DNA of 64,000 nt, taken from positions 6,138,001 through 6,202,000 of the forward strand of contig NZ_CP151803.1 of NCBI RefSeq assembly GCF_038446955.1, read 5' to 3'. Every line of letters starts with the position of its first letter. Position 1 is the first letter of the stretch. Positions 1-8,708 of the stretch are shown here, in pieces. A model generated the notes under the pieces. It worked only from the letters and a program-made list of their open reading frames with translations. It was not told where the DNA came from and made no database searches. The stretch is from Pedobacter sp. FW305-3-2-15-E-R2A2 (GTDB lineage: Bacteria > Bacteroidota > Bacteroidia > Sphingobacteriales > Sphingobacteriaceae). The position numbers and the translations under genes are program-made.

Positions 1-70
1 GGGGACGGATCTGTGCCATTGTTGGTAAACCAATCAATAACAACAATATGAGTTGATATATTCTTTTCAT
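1..70 (-). CDS. bamA: Outer membrane assembly factor BamA, N-terminal fragment cut by the window edge
   Basis: The minus strand from the ATG at 70 reads a signal peptide beginning MKRIYQLILLLLIGLPTMAQ followed by IRP, and then runs off the window. The same start, with only a few substitutions, is seen in the complete BamA at 12975-15521. The coding match is the only basis for the name. The position directly downstream of uppS is the usual place for bamA in Bacteroidota, so this is probably the primary copy. The gap to uppS is about 60 bases and carries GTTAA repeats. Only the first 23 codons can be seen, so whether the gene is intact is unknown. Confidence 0.8.
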   Translation of the reverse strand, partial: MKRIYQLILLLLIGLPTMAQIRP

Positions 71-93
71 TTAAATCTAAAAATCGATGCTAA

Positions 94-124
94 GTTAATT
101 TAAACACATGTTAAAAAGTGTTAA
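94..124. promoter_or_regulatory. GTTAA repeats upstream of the first bamA
   Basis: GTTAA occurs at 94-98, 110-114 and 120-124; the last two are 10 bases apart. A similar set lies upstream of the second bamA at 15562-15616. A regulator site is inferred, not known. Confidence 0.3.
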
Positions 125-132
125 AAGTAAAA

Positions 133-873
133 TTAGTTCAACTGTTCACTAATTTTACCGAAGCGGCGTTCGCGCTTTTGGTAGTCTACAATTGCTTCAA
201 AAAGGTCTTCCCTTCTAAAGTCAGGCCACAAAGTATCGGTAAAATACAGTTCGGTATAAGCCATCTGCCACAACAGAAAATTGCTGATCCTATGTTCGCC
301 ACTCGTCCTGATCATGAGTTCAGGATCGGGAATATTGGTCGTCGTCAGCTGGGCTGAAAAAGTATTTTCATTGATTTCATCAATATTAATTTCCTGATCT
401 TTAATTTTTTGAGCCAATTTCTTTGCCGCTTCAATGATTTCCCATTTCGCGCTATAGCTCAAAGCAAGTGTCAGGGTACAACGCGTATTTTTTGCAGTGT
501 TATCCATCGCACTTTTCAGGTCGTCAATACATTTTTGTGGAAGAGAAGAGATATCCCCGATGGCGTTAAGTCTGATGTTATTCTTATTAAGCGTTGCGGT
601 TTCCTGATTAATGGTCGAGATCAGCAGCTCCATCAAAGCATTTACTTCCTCTATGGGCCTATTCCAGTTTTCGGTAGAAAAAGCATATACAGTCAAGTAT
701 TTAATCCCTATATCTGCGCAACCTTCTACGATATCTTTTACAGATAACACCCCACTTTCATGGCCAAAGTGCCTGAATTTGCCTTGATTTTTTGCCCATC
801 TCCCATTTCCATCCATGATGATTGCGATGTGCTCAGGCAGGCGTGTAACGTCAATTTGTTCTTTAAATCCCAT
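133..873 (-). CDS. uppS: Isoprenyl transferase (undecaprenyl diphosphate synthase)
   Basis: This cis-prenyltransferase condenses isopentenyl diphosphate onto farnesyl diphosphate to make the C55 lipid carrier for peptidoglycan and O-antigen synthesis. The 246 residues are normal for the family. The diphosphate-binding motif MDGNGRWA sits at residues 20-27, with Asp21 as the catalytic aspartate. STENWNRP follows near residue 66, and the C-terminal RTSGEHRISNFLLWQ block near residue 190. It starts with ATG 18 bases after the stop of the DUF6089 gene and is followed by bamA. This order (nadK, DUF6089, uppS, bamA) suggests one envelope-building operon. The protein is cytosolic and membrane-associated. 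Confidence 0.95.
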   Translation of the reverse strand: MGFKEQIDVTRLPEHIAIIMDGNGRWAKNQGKFRHFGHESGVLSVKDIVEGCADIGIKYLTVYAFSTENWNRPIEEVNALMELLISTINQETATLNKNNIRLNAIGDISSLPQKCIDDLKSAMDNTAKNTRCTLTLALSYSAKWEIIEAAKKLAQKIKDQEINIDEINENTFSAQLTTTNIPDPELMIRTSGEHRISNFLLWQMAYTELYFTDTLWPDFRREDLFEAIVDYQKRERRFGKISEQLN

Positions 874-891
874 TTATAATTGCAAATATGC

Positions 892-1722
892 TTAAAATGT
901 ATAACATTTTTGGGACACAAAGGTATAAGATATGCCAATACCTACAAACATATAGGTATCTCTTTTTCTAAAATCGCCTCTTTGGGTCCCTGAAAGAGTT
1001 CTTGGGGGAGTGCCTGATGCTAAGGGACCTCTGTTGGGATCTGAAAGCGTTAACCCTCTGTTTCCATCAGCAGGCGGATGATCAATACCTGGATATTTTC
1101 CACTTACATCATCCAGATAATCGCTGAATGCTGTTCTATAGCCAATCTGCGAAAACAACCCCCAGTTTTCCTTTAATCTTGTTTTAAAACCGATCCCATA
1201 AGGAACCGTCAGCGCGTAATTTTTATAAGGTTCGGTTTGCCCCTCTGTTCTGTAAAATCTCAGGTTATACTCCTGATCGCCCAACTCGGCAACATGCGGA
1301 TAATATCCTTTTGGGCTAAAGAAAACCCCTCCTATTCCCGTGAATATATAAGGCGTAAACCTTTTCGTTCCTCCGCCGGCAAAATACTCTAAGAAGTTAA
1401 AATCAACCTGCAGGCTGATTTCATTCAGAGAAGTCTTAAAATTAAGACCCCTATCTCTAAATTGAGCATTGTCAGAACTCAGGTCATTTGCTTTGATTTT
1501 ACCGAAATTGTAATGGATACCAAGGGCCCAGTAAGGATCAAAATTCATCTTTACATAAGCTCCGGCAGACATTCCGCTAATTTTTAAAGGTTTTGTCTGG
1601 TTCAGGTCGCCCATATATCCTGCAGCTCCACCGACCACGCCGAGCTCCATTGTTTGAGCAGCAGCGTTAAGTCCAATGAAAGAGATCGCAAAAAAACAGA
1701 AAAGCCTTGTTCCGTATCGCAT
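892..1722 (-). CDS. DUF6089 family outer membrane beta-barrel protein
   Basis: This is a secreted protein of about 276 residues with a signal peptide starting MRYGTRLFCFFAISF and ending near NAAAQ. The rest alternates short beta strands and ends in aromatic residues, as outer membrane barrels do (MFVGIGISYTF near the C-terminus). I match it to the DUF6089 family, which sits between NAD kinase and uppS in many Bacteroidota; its function is not known. A longer frame from a TTG at 1743 overlaps the end of nadK, but the ATG at 1722 lies one base after that stop and begins directly with the signal peptide, so I chose it. The protein may be an envelope barrel handled by the BamA encoded downstream; that is inference. 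Confidence 0.8.
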   Translation of the reverse strand: MRYGTRLFCFFAISFIGLNAAAQTMELGVVGGAAGYMGDLNQTKPLKISGMSAGAYVKMNFDPYWALGIHYNFGKIKANDLSSDNAQFRDRGLNFKTSLNEISLQVDFNFLEYFAGGGTKRFTPYIFTGIGGVFFSPKGYYPHVAELGDQEYNLRFYRTEGQTEPYKNYALTVPYGIGFKTRLKENWGLFSQIGYRTAFSDYLDDVSGKYPGIDHPPADGNRGLTLSDPNRGPLASGTPPRTLSGTQRGDFRKRDTYMFVGIGISYTFVSQKCYTF

Positions 1723-1723
1723 C

Positions 1724-2605
1724 TTAATAATTGCGGGTATCAATACCCCAAAGTAGTTTATTTCTTAACGTGGTGAGGTAACTTTCATTGTTCAGCCTGA
1801 TCAGATTTACATGAAAGGCGGCTTTATTTAAGGTCAACTTTACAGAACGGTCTACCGTTTCTGTTCTTGAATCGCAGGAAACCAGGAATTTTGCACTTCT
1901 GGCCTCCACTTCAAATGTAAGCGAAACATCATCAGGAATGATGACTGGCCTTACATTCAGGTTATGTGGTGCAATTGGGGTGATCACAAAATTTTGCGAA
2001 CTCGGATAGATGATCGGGCCACCGCAGCTTAAAGAATAAGCCGTTGAGCCCGTAGGTGTAGCAATGATCAAACCATCTGCCCAATAAGAATTCACAAATT
2101 CATTATTCATGTAAGCATGAATGATCATCATCGCTGACTTATCTCTTCTATGAATCGTAATGTCATTTAAAGCGAAGTTTTCCTCACCAAAAAGGTCAAA
2201 TTTTGATTCCAGACTCAGTAAAGTCCTTTTATCCAGAGAATATTCTTTATTGCGAAGTGCTTCGATCGCGATTCTGATCTCATCTTTATTGATACTTGCT
2301 AAAAATCCCAGTCGGCCAAAGTTAATTCCGATCACAGGGATTCCCGAATCGCGGATCAGCGATAGCGTATCCAGTAACGTTCCGTCCCCACCCAGGCTAA
2401 TCAGGACGTCTGCCTGACCGACCAATTCGGTATGGTTACTAAAAACAACAATGCCTTCAGGCAACTTGATTTTATCTTTTATGAAGTCGAGGTAATCTTT
2501 GGAAACAAGAATGGGCGTTTTTGATTCGCCCAGAACATTGAATACTTCCTGTACATATGGTAAAACGCTATTATTGAACTCTCTACCGTAAATTGCAGTT
2601 CTCAT
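1724..2605 (-). CDS. nadK: NAD kinase
   Basis: The enzyme phosphorylates NAD to NADP in the cytosol using ATP. The family motif GGDGT lies at residues 72-76, with Asp74 the expected catalytic residue. The NAD-binding ND pair is at residues 147-148, and PTGSTAYSLSCGGP follows in the C-terminal beta-sandwich. The 293 residues match the family length. It begins 9 bases after the CBS-domain gene and ends one base before the DUF6089 start, so the genes are probably co-transcribed. Confidence 0.95.
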   Translation of the reverse strand: MRTAIYGREFNNSVLPYVQEVFNVLGESKTPILVSKDYLDFIKDKIKLPEGIVVFSNHTELVGQADVLISLGGDGTLLDTLSLIRDSGIPVIGINFGRLGFLASINKDEIRIAIEALRNKEYSLDKRTLLSLESKFDLFGEENFALNDITIHRRDKSAMMIIHAYMNNEFVNSYWADGLIIATPTGSTAYSLSCGGPIIYPSSQNFVITPIAPHNLNVRPVIIPDDVSLTFEVEARSAKFLVSCDSRTETVDRSVKLTLNKAAFHVNLIRLNNESYLTTLRNKLLWGIDTRNY

Positions 2606-2614
2606 TTATGGGTT

Positions 2615-3277
2615 TTATACGTTTAAATAATTCATGAATGAATTATATCTGTCTTCGGTACCATTATCTGAAATGGTGCTGTTAAACACAGCTTTTACCT
2701 GGTAATTATACCGCTCAAAAGAGGCTATAATTCCCGACAATTCAGTTTTATTGATTTTTAGAGTGACTTCCAATTTTGTAGAATCGGGAAAAGACTGCAC
2801 ATAAGAAGAAAGGATCTGCGCATTATCGGCTTCCACAATCTGCGCCATGTGAGAAAGGGAATTGTTGCGGTTACTGATTTCCAGTACAATAATCCCCCCC
2901 GGTTCTTTTACCGCGTAAATATCGGCAGTATAATCTAACAGATTATTTATAGCAATTAATCCTAAATAGTTTTTTTTATAGTCCAGAACAGGAACTACCG
3001 ATAAGTGCAATTGATGAAAAAGTCTGATGATGTCGTAGATGTGTGCATCTTCATAAACAAAAGGATTTAAAATAGACAAAGGCAAACTGCCGATTGCCTG
3101 TTCTGTATCCCTTACCTCAATCAACTCTTCTTCTGCCAGCAGCCCCAGAAACTGGGTTTCATTTACAATGGGTAAATGGTATAGCTTGAACTCAGTCATC
3201 CGCTCCAAAGCTTTCTGAACTGAGTCAGAAGTCTTTAGCGGGGGAATTGAATTTGATATGAGTTCAGATGCAAACAT
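2615..3277 (-). CDS. CBS domain-containing protein with a C-terminal ACT-like region
   Basis: Two CBS motifs can be traced at about residues 8-55 and 70-125; such pairs bind adenine nucleotides and regulate partner proteins. The last 90 residues, starting at GGIIVLEISNRNNSL, have the beta-alpha-beta pattern of an ACT-like domain. No catalytic domain is present in its 220 residues. The start codon shares one base with the stop of the upstream hydrolase (TAATG), which indicates coupled translation. The gene lies directly before nadK, so a role in sensing NAD(P) or ATP is possible but not shown. Confidence 0.75.
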   Translation of the reverse strand: MFASELISNSIPPLKTSDSVQKALERMTEFKLYHLPIVNETQFLGLLAEEELIEVRDTEQAIGSLPLSILNPFVYEDAHIYDIIRLFHQLHLSVVPVLDYKKNYLGLIAINNLLDYTADIYAVKEPGGIIVLEISNRNNSLSHMAQIVEADNAQILSSYVQSFPDSTKLEVTLKINKTELSGIIASFERYNYQVKAVFNSTISDNGTEDRYNSFMNYLNV

Positions 3278-4041
3278 TATTTAAGTAATATTCTATTTAA
3301 AAATTTTTCCAGGTATTCATTAAATGCTTCCGGACGCTCCATCATCGGTGCATGTCCGCATTTATCCACCCAATTCAATTCCGAATTAGGTAATAGTTCG
3401 TGAAATTCTTCCGCAACCTCAGGAGGGGTTACCTTATCCTGTTTCCCCCAGATTAAAGAAACGGGGATCGTAATCCTGGACAGGTCTTTCGACATGTTGT
3501 GGCGGATAGCCGACTTGGCTAAAGCCAGAATCCGGATTACCCTGGAACGGTCATTCACACTTTTATAAACATCATCTACCAACTCCTTGGTAGCAACTGC
3601 AGGGTCATAGAAAGTAAACTCTACCTTTTCCCTAATATAATCATAACTTTCTCTTCTTGGAAATGATCCGCCAAAAGCATTTTCATATAAGCCCGAGCTT
3701 CCTGTCAATACCAGTGCTTTTACGTTTTCCTGGTGGGAAGTCGTAAATACAAGCCCCACGTGTCCGCCCAATGAATTGCCAATTAAAACGACCTGACTAA
3801 GTTTCTTATATTTTAAAAATCTGTTTACATATTTTGATAAGCTCTTTACACCTAAAGTAAGTATAGGGAGCTCATAAATTGGTAAAATAGGCACCAAAAC
3901 ATGGTAATTGCCTTTAAAATGATCAATTACCTGTTCCCAGTTGCTCAACTCTCCCATTAAACCATGAAGTAATACCAGGGGTTCTCCTTTTCCAGCCTCA
4001 ATATATTTAAACCCGTCTTCGTCTATTACTTCGTATTTCAT
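3277..4041 (-). CDS. Alpha/beta hydrolase
   Basis: This 254-residue protein has the alpha/beta hydrolase fold pattern: an oxyanion HG motif near residue 26, the nucleophile elbow GNSLGG with Ser90, Asp202 in WGKQDKV, and His230 in CGHAPMM. The triad is complete, so it should be an active esterase, lipase or C-C hydrolase; the substrate cannot be told from the sequence. No signal peptide is visible, so it is probably cytosolic. It appears to be the first gene of the operon with the CBS protein, nadK, the DUF6089 gene, uppS and bamA. The gap before it (4042-4156) holds no clear promoter box. Confidence 0.85.
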   Translation of the reverse strand: MKYEVIDEDGFKYIEAGKGEPLVLLHGLMGELSNWEQVIDHFKGNYHVLVPILPIYELPILTLGVKSLSKYVNRFLKYKKLSQVVLIGNSLGGHVGLVFTTSHQENVKALVLTGSSGLYENAFGGSFPRRESYDYIREKVEFTFYDPAVATKELVDDVYKSVNDRSRVIRILALAKSAIRHNMSKDLSRITIPVSLIWGKQDKVTPPEVAEEFHELLPNSELNWVDKCGHAPMMERPEAFNEYLEKFLNRILLK

Positions 4042-4156
4042 ATTTTGTGTTAAGTAAGGTAATGCTACTAAGTTAGTAGAGTAAATTAAATTTAATGTAA
4101 TTTAAAAGATTAATTTTTTGAAAAAAGGTTTAAACACATAAATTTTCAAGCATATT

Positions 4157-4603
4157 TTATGCCAATTGCGCTTTCACGATCTCAGCGATCAGTTTTCCGT
4201 CCGCTTTACCTGCAAGTTCCTTGTTTGCAAGGCCAATTACTTTACCCATTTCTTTCACTGAAGCTGCACCAGAATCTTTGATAATCTGAGCAATGATACT
4301 TTCAATTTCCGCCTGTTCCAATTGCTTAGGCATAAAGCGGCTGATCACTTCAATTTCTTCTTCTTCGATCACGCTCAGGTCTTCACGCCCCTGTTGCTTA
4401 TAGATGTCGGCAGATTCACGACGTTGTTTCACCAGCTTCTGTAAGATCTTTGATTCCGCTTCTTCTGTGATCTCTTCGCTTGATCCTTTTTCTGTTTTAG
4501 CCAGCAACAAAGCTGCCTTGATCGCTCTTAAACCTCGTAATTGCGCCTGATCTTTAGCCAGCATCGCTTTTTTAATCTCCTGATCTATTGTAGTTGATAT
4601 CAT
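4157..4603 (-). CDS. yqeY: GatB/YqeY domain-containing protein
   Basis: The 149 residues begin MISTTIDQEIKKAMLAKDQ and match the YqeY family, which resembles the tail domain of the amidotransferase subunit GatB. The tail domain is expected to bind tRNA. A longer frame from a GTG at 4645 would run into the SDR gene, so I chose the ATG at 4603, which gives the usual family length. Typical features are the LRAIKAALL helix, the KQRRESADIYKQQGR segment and a C-terminal GKADGKLIAEIVK. It lies 19 bases after the SDR stop and is probably co-transcribed with it. The precise role of stand-alone YqeY is unsettled. Confidence 0.88.
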   Translation of the reverse strand: MISTTIDQEIKKAMLAKDQAQLRGLRAIKAALLLAKTEKGSSEEITEEAESKILQKLVKQRRESADIYKQQGREDLSVIEEEEIEVISRFMPKQLEQAEIESIIAQIIKDSGAASVKEMGKVIGLANKELAGKADGKLIAEIVKAQLA

Positions 4604-4622
4604 ATCTGTTTCGATTAATATT

Positions 4623-5378
4623 TTAGTTTCTTTTAATAATGGCACCTGTAGCCTGGGCAGTAGGCATGATCAGCATGTCGTTGATATTTACATGTGCAGG
4701 CCTGCTTACGGCAAACCAAATCGCCTCTGCAATATCATTGGCAACCAATGGCTCCAAGCCATCATACACCTTCTTTGCTCTACCTTCATCTCCTTTAAAA
4801 CGAACTTTAGAAAACTCTGTTTCTACCATTCCCGGATTGATGGCCGTTACTTTTATTCCATGAGGCAACAAATCTATGCGCATACCTTTATTCAGGGCAT
4901 CGACTGCATGTTTTGTAGCACAGTAAACATTTCCGTTAGGATATACTTCTTGTCCGGCGATAGAACCGATATTAATGATATGACCTGACTTTTGGCTGAT
5001 CATCCAGTTAGAAACGATCTTGGTCACATAAAGCAATCCTTTAACATTGGTATCAATCATGGTATCCCAATCAGAAATATTTCCTTTGTCAATAGGATCT
5101 AAGCCCTGACTTAGTCCCGCGTTATTGATCAGCACATCCACCTGTTTCCATCGGGCAGGTAAAGTTTCCAATGCATAAGATAGATCATCGTGAATCCTTA
5201 CATCGGCAACAAGCGTTTTTGTTTCAATGGCATATTTATCTTCCAGGCGTTTGGCCACCTCTTTTAATAAATTTTCTCTTCTTGCCACTAAAATTAAGTG
5301 ATACCCCTGTGCAGCAAATAAGTCTGCGCAGGCTTCTCCGATTCCTGAAGTTGCTCCTGTAATTAATGCCGTTTTCAT
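4623..5378 (-). CDS. SDR family NAD(P)-dependent oxidoreductase
   Basis: This is a classical short-chain dehydrogenase of 251 residues. The nucleotide-binding motif TGATSGIG is at residues 7-14, NNAG near residue 85, the catalytic Ser139, and YCATK with Tyr152 and Lys156. The Arg pair after VAR near residues 33-34 suggests NADPH preference. It is closest in feel to the YdfG/serine 3-dehydrogenase-like group that acts on 3-hydroxy acids, but the substrate is not certain. The gene precedes yqeY on the same strand. A 7-bp hairpin (5407-5413 with 5425-5431) lies upstream; no -7 box was found. Confidence 0.88.
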   Translation of the reverse strand: MKTALITGATSGIGEACADLFAAQGYHLILVARRENLLKEVAKRLEDKYAIETKTLVADVRIHDDLSYALETLPARWKQVDVLINNAGLSQGLDPIDKGNISDWDTMIDTNVKGLLYVTKIVSNWMISQKSGHIINIGSIAGQEVYPNGNVYCATKHAVDALNKGMRIDLLPHGIKVTAINPGMVETEFSKVRFKGDEGRAKKVYDGLEPLVANDIAEAIWFAVSRPAHVNINDMLIMPTAQATGAIIKRN

Positions 5379-5503
5379 CTGTGTATATTTATTTTTTATC
5401 GGTTATGAAACCATTATCAAACTGTGGTTTCACTGGTACTATGATTATTCCTTTTTAAGATGGGTATTGTCTTAACAAAACTAAAACTTTTTTTCAAGTC
5501 ACA

Positions 5504-6265
5504 TCATTCAAAAAATAAACTGAATGTCACATGTCGCAACATGAGCTTATCAATCGGAGTGGAAAACACATGCAGTGCTTCGTTTTTCTTCACACTATCA
5601 AAAGAATAAGACAATTTGACTTCCGGTGACATTTTGAAATATTCAAAGTACAGGTCCATTCCTAGTCCGGCTTCGTAAGAAAAGAAGTTACGGCGGTTAT
5701 TCACAAACTTTTCCATGGGGTCGGTAACGTTATTGTTATCGGATTTTTTCCTGGAAGATATATCTGATGTATACTTAACCCCTCCCATCATATAGGCCCG
5801 GAAGTTGTTTCTTCTATTGGACTTGATCTTCAAACTCAACGGAAAGTCTACAAAAGTGGTTTCCAGTTTTCTCTGCACATCCATAGGTGCCTGCCCGGAA
5901 CCAGTACCTGGTGGCTCTTCAAAACGGTAATTTAAAATCCTGTCGTTAAAGACTAAAATCGGTGTTAAGCGGACATCTACATTTTCATGTATCTTTTGGT
6001 TGATGACAAATCCAATTCCAAATCCTGGGGATGGTTTTGAAGAAATAGCACTCAACCCTTTAGGAACATTCGTATTAAGCCCCCATTGATCGACATCAAC
6101 ATCCTTCCAATCCACTTTCTTCAAAATCTTATATTCCGAAGAAACATACTGAAAAGTAAATCCAAAATGGAGGTTATTGTCATCGATCCCGCCACCCCAA
6201 TTCTGAGCCCTTACTGTTGTAACAGTTAGCAGACACATCAAAGGAAGGAGCAGTTTCATGTTCAT
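5504..6265 (-). CDS. porT: PorT family outer membrane protein (type IX secretion)
   Basis: This 253-residue protein has an N-terminal signal peptide (MNMKLLLPLMCLLTV, cleavage after VRAQ) and an outer membrane beta-barrel pattern ending in an aromatic residue (VTFSLFFE). I assign it to PorT/SprT because of the barrel type and because porT follows the ubiE/menG gene in many Bacteroidota. PorT is needed for type IX secretion, which exports proteins carrying a C-terminal sorting domain; one such protein is encoded at 17992-18504. It starts 37 bases after the menG stop, so the two genes are probably co-transcribed. A general porin-family barrel is the alternative. Confidence 0.8.
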   Translation of the reverse strand: MNMKLLLPLMCLLTVTTVRAQNWGGGIDDNNLHFGFTFQYVSSEYKILKKVDWKDVDVDQWGLNTNVPKGLSAISSKPSPGFGIGFVINQKIHENVDVRLTPILVFNDRILNYRFEEPPGTGSGQAPMDVQRKLETTFVDFPLSLKIKSNRRNNFRAYMMGGVKYTSDISSRKKSDNNNVTDPMEKFVNNRRNFFSYEAGLGMDLYFEYFKMSPEVKLSYSFDSVKKNEALHVFSTPIDKLMLRHVTFSLFFE

Positions 6266-6302
6266 ATAGATGACTGAGCAATTTCGCCCGTTATTTTAAA
6301 TT

Positions 6303-7034
6303 TTATTTTGTTCCCGTATAAATCGCACAGATGCCAAACGTCAACCTGATGTCTTTTGCGTTTTTAAAACCAACCTTTGTCAACATCGCATTAAACGTAT
6401 CTCCATCAGGAAAGGCGGCAACAGACTCTGGTAAATAAGTATAGGCGCTGGCATCTTTAGAAAAGGCCTTCCCAAAGAACGGTGTTACATAATTAAAGTA
6501 AAAGTTATACCCTTGTTTAACAGGGAACTTCCTTGGTTTTGAAAACTCAAGAATAACTATTTTTCCACCTGGTTTAAGTACGCGGTACATATCTTTTATC
6601 CCTTTTTCCAGATTTTCATAATTCCTGACCCCAAAGGCCACCGTTACTGCATCAAAATGATTGTCGTCGAAATGTAAACCTTCTGAATCTCCCATTTGAA
6701 CAGAGAAAACAGGGTGTAAATTCCGGTCATTAATCTTTTTACGGGCCACTTCCAGCATTCCTTCAGAAATATCTACTCCGATTACTTTCTCAGGATTAAG
6801 AATTTTGATCGCCTCAAAAGCAAAATCTCCGGTTCCTGTTGCGACATCAAGCATCAAACGCGGTTTGATGGACTTGAGCTCAGCAATTGCCCTTTTACGC
6901 CATAGGATATCAATTCCGAGCGACATAAAGTGGTTTAAAAAATCATAAGTTCCTGATATCTTATCAAACATTGAGGCTACTTGTTCCTTTTTAGGAGCCG
7001 TTGCAGAGTGGGAGGTGGAGATCTTTTCGTTCAT
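6303..7034 (-). CDS. menG: Demethylmenaquinone methyltransferase (MenG/UbiE)
   Basis: This class I SAM-dependent methyltransferase makes menaquinone, the last step of respiratory quinone synthesis. The SAM-binding motif LDVATGTGDF, the later VTVAFGVRNYENLEKG and the LKPGGKIVILEFSKP block are all UbiE signatures. The true start is the ATG at 7034. A longer frame uses a TTG at 7046 that lies inside a -7 promoter box (7044-7051), so it cannot be translated from that promoter. The protein has about 243 residues. It is divergent from engB with only 52 bases between the start codons. Confidence 0.93.
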   Translation of the reverse strand: MNEKISTSHSATAPKKEQVASMFDKISGTYDFLNHFMSLGIDILWRKRAIAELKSIKPRLMLDVATGTGDFAFEAIKILNPEKVIGVDISEGMLEVARKKINDRNLHPVFSVQMGDSEGLHFDDNHFDAVTVAFGVRNYENLEKGIKDMYRVLKPGGKIVILEFSKPRKFPVKQGYNFYFNYVTPFFGKAFSKDASAYTYLPESVAAFPDGDTFNAMLTKVGFKNAKDIRLTFGICAIYTGTK

Positions 7035-7043
7035 AGTAAGGCG

Positions 7044-7051
7044 CAAAGATA
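7044..7051 (-). promoter_or_regulatory. Bacteroidota -7 promoter box of menG
   Basis: The minus strand reads TATCTTTG, matching the TAnnTTTG consensus. It ends 9 bases before the menG ATG at 7034. Confidence 0.7.
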
Positions 7052-7074
7052 AGTATTGTTGAAAACTAATTTTC

Positions 7075-7082
7075 TACCTTTG
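7075..7082 (+). promoter_or_regulatory. Bacteroidota -7 promoter box of engB
   Basis: TACCTTTG matches TAnnTTTG and ends only 4 bases before the engB ATG. A TTG at 7056-7058 could be the -33 element (16-base gap). Transcription would begin at or next to the start codon. Confidence 0.65.
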
Positions 7083-7086
7083 TCAA

Positions 7087-7716
7087 ATGATTATAAAATC
7101 AGCAACATTTATTTGTAGTAATACAAAGGTTTCAGCTTTGCCTGTAGCCAATATGCCCGAATACGCATTCATCGGACGTTCCAACGTTGGAAAGTCTTCC
7201 TTAATTAATATGCTGGTAAACCAGCATGGTTTAGCAAAAACATCTCAAAGACCGGGGAAAACCCAGTTGATCAACCATTTTCTAATCAACGAAAAATGGT
7301 ACATCGTAGATTTACCCGGATATGGATATGCGAAAGTTTCTAAAAACAGCAGAGAAAACTGGGAGAAATTCATCCGTAATTACATTACAAAAAGAGAAAG
7401 CTTACAATGCGTTTTTGTATTGATAGATAGCCGTTTAGAGCCTCAAAAAATAGATCTTGAGTTTTGCTGCTGGATGGGAGAAATTCAGATTCCTTTCGTA
7501 TTGGCTTTCACGAAAGCAGATAAGCAGTCGACAGCAAAAACAAATCAAAACGTTGCGGCCTTTAAAAAAGCATTGGGCGGATGGTTTGAAGAGATTCCTC
7601 CATGCTTTGTGACCTCCTCAGAAAAAAACCTGGGAAGGGAAGAGATCCTAAAGTTTGTAGATCAGACAAACCTTGACTTTGCCATGCCTATTTTAACACC
7701 GGATACAGATTTTTAA
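7087..7716 (+). CDS. engB: Ribosome biogenesis GTP-binding protein EngB/YsxC/YihA
   Basis: This essential-type GTPase helps assemble the large ribosomal subunit. The P-loop GRSNVGKSS is at residues 30-38, the G3 motif DLPG at residues 75-78 followed by YGYAKV, and the G4 TKAD lies near residue 143. The 209 residues match the family. The -7 box lies 4 bases upstream of the ATG, so the message may be leaderless. It is followed after 10 bases by the prenyltransferase gene. Confidence 0.95.
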   Translation: MIIKSATFICSNTKVSALPVANMPEYAFIGRSNVGKSSLINMLVNQHGLAKTSQRPGKTQLINHFLINEKWYIVDLPGYGYAKVSKNSRENWEKFIRNYITKRESLQCVFVLIDSRLEPQKIDLEFCCWMGEIQIPFVLAFTKADKQSTAKTNQNVAAFKKALGGWFEEIPPCFVTSSEKNLGREEILKFVDQTNLDFAMPILTPDTDF

Positions 7717-7726
7717 TATCCTTTTC

Positions 7727-8596
7727 ATGAAGAAGTATTTTTCACTGGTGCTCTTTGCCCATTCTATCTTTGCACTTCCTTTCGCAATGATTGGATTTTT
7801 CCTGGGAGTAACGACAACTGATAATCCTTTCAACTGGGTGTTATTGGTAGCGGTCCTGTTGTGTATGGTCTTTGCCCGCAATGCTGCAATGGCATTTAAC
7901 AGGTATCTGGACAGAAATATTGATGCAAAGAATCCACGTACTCAGATGCGTGACATTCCCGCAGGAAAGGTTTCTGCAAATGAAGCCCTGATCTTTGTCA
8001 TCATTAACTGTATTCTATTTATTGCAACCACTGCATTTATCAACTCGCTTTGTTTTTATCTGTCGCCTGTTGCCTTATTTGTCGTTTTGTTCTATAGTTA
8101 TACCAAAAGGTTTACAGCATTGTGCCATCTGGTACTCGGCCTGGGTCTGTCTCTGGCTCCCATTGGTGCATACATCGCGGTAACCGGAGCATTCAGCATC
8201 GTTCCCGTATTGTATTCCTTTGCGGTATTGTTTTGGGTAAGTGGTTTCGACATCATCTATGCCCTGCAGGATGAAGATTTTGACCGGGAAGAGAAATTAC
8301 ACTCCATCCCTGCCGCTTTAGGAATTAAAAATGCATTGAGACTTTCTGTGGTATTGCATGTTTTCTCCGCGCTATGTGTGATCCTGCCGATTTTCTTTAC
8401 GCCGCATAATTTCAGCTGGTTCTACTACATAGGTGTCGCATTTTTCTGCTTTATGTTGATTTATCAGCATTTACTGGTAAAACCAAACGACATCAGTAAA
8501 GTCAATAAGGCTTTTGCAACCACCAACGGTTTTGCGTCTGTCGTGTTTGCCGTCTGCTTTCTGGCAGATGTACTTTTCAGGACAATATTGCATTAA
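7727..8596 (+). CDS. mqnP: UbiA-like polyprenyltransferase (MqnP-like)
   Basis: This integral membrane enzyme of 289 residues belongs to the UbiA superfamily. The first Asp-rich motif is NRYLDRNIDAKNPRT and the second ALQDEDFDREEKLHSIP; both bind the prenyl diphosphate through Mg2+. The blocks FARNAAMAFN, YSYTKRFTALCHLVLG and VSGFDIIYALQD are typical of the group that includes MqnP of the futalosine menaquinone pathway and bacterial 4-hydroxybenzoate prenyltransferases. With menG nearby and no ubiquinone genes in view, a menaquinone role is more likely. The choice of MqnP over UbiA is from motif memory and gene context only. A terminator follows at 8615. Confidence 0.75.
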   Translation: MKKYFSLVLFAHSIFALPFAMIGFFLGVTTTDNPFNWVLLVAVLLCMVFARNAAMAFNRYLDRNIDAKNPRTQMRDIPAGKVSANEALIFVIINCILFIATTAFINSLCFYLSPVALFVVLFYSYTKRFTALCHLVLGLGLSLAPIGAYIAVTGAFSIVPVLYSFAVLFWVSGFDIIYALQDEDFDREEKLHSIPAALGIKNALRLSVVLHVFSALCVILPIFFTPHNFSWFYYIGVAFFCFMLIYQHLLVKPNDISKVNKAFATTNGFASVVFAVCFLADVLFRTILH

Positions 8597-8614
8597 TATA
8601 TTATGATCTAAGGG

Positions 8615-8645
8615 GCCCGTTTTCAACTTTAAGCTGAAAACGGGC
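8615..8645 (+). terminator. Terminator after mqnP
   Basis: Perfect 11-bp stem (8615-8625 with 8635-8645) and a 9-base loop, followed by TCTTT. Confidence 0.65.
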
Positions 8646-8708
8646 TCTTTATGCTTCCAATGGAAACCCATCGCTTTTCCGCTCGTTAAAATCAATTGTC
8701 TTTTCCGA

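Noticed and set aside
1..70. Bases 1-70 as a leftover fragment of bamA
   Set aside because: The frame is open to the edge and in the normal place after uppS, so a cut-off intact gene is more likely than a remnant.
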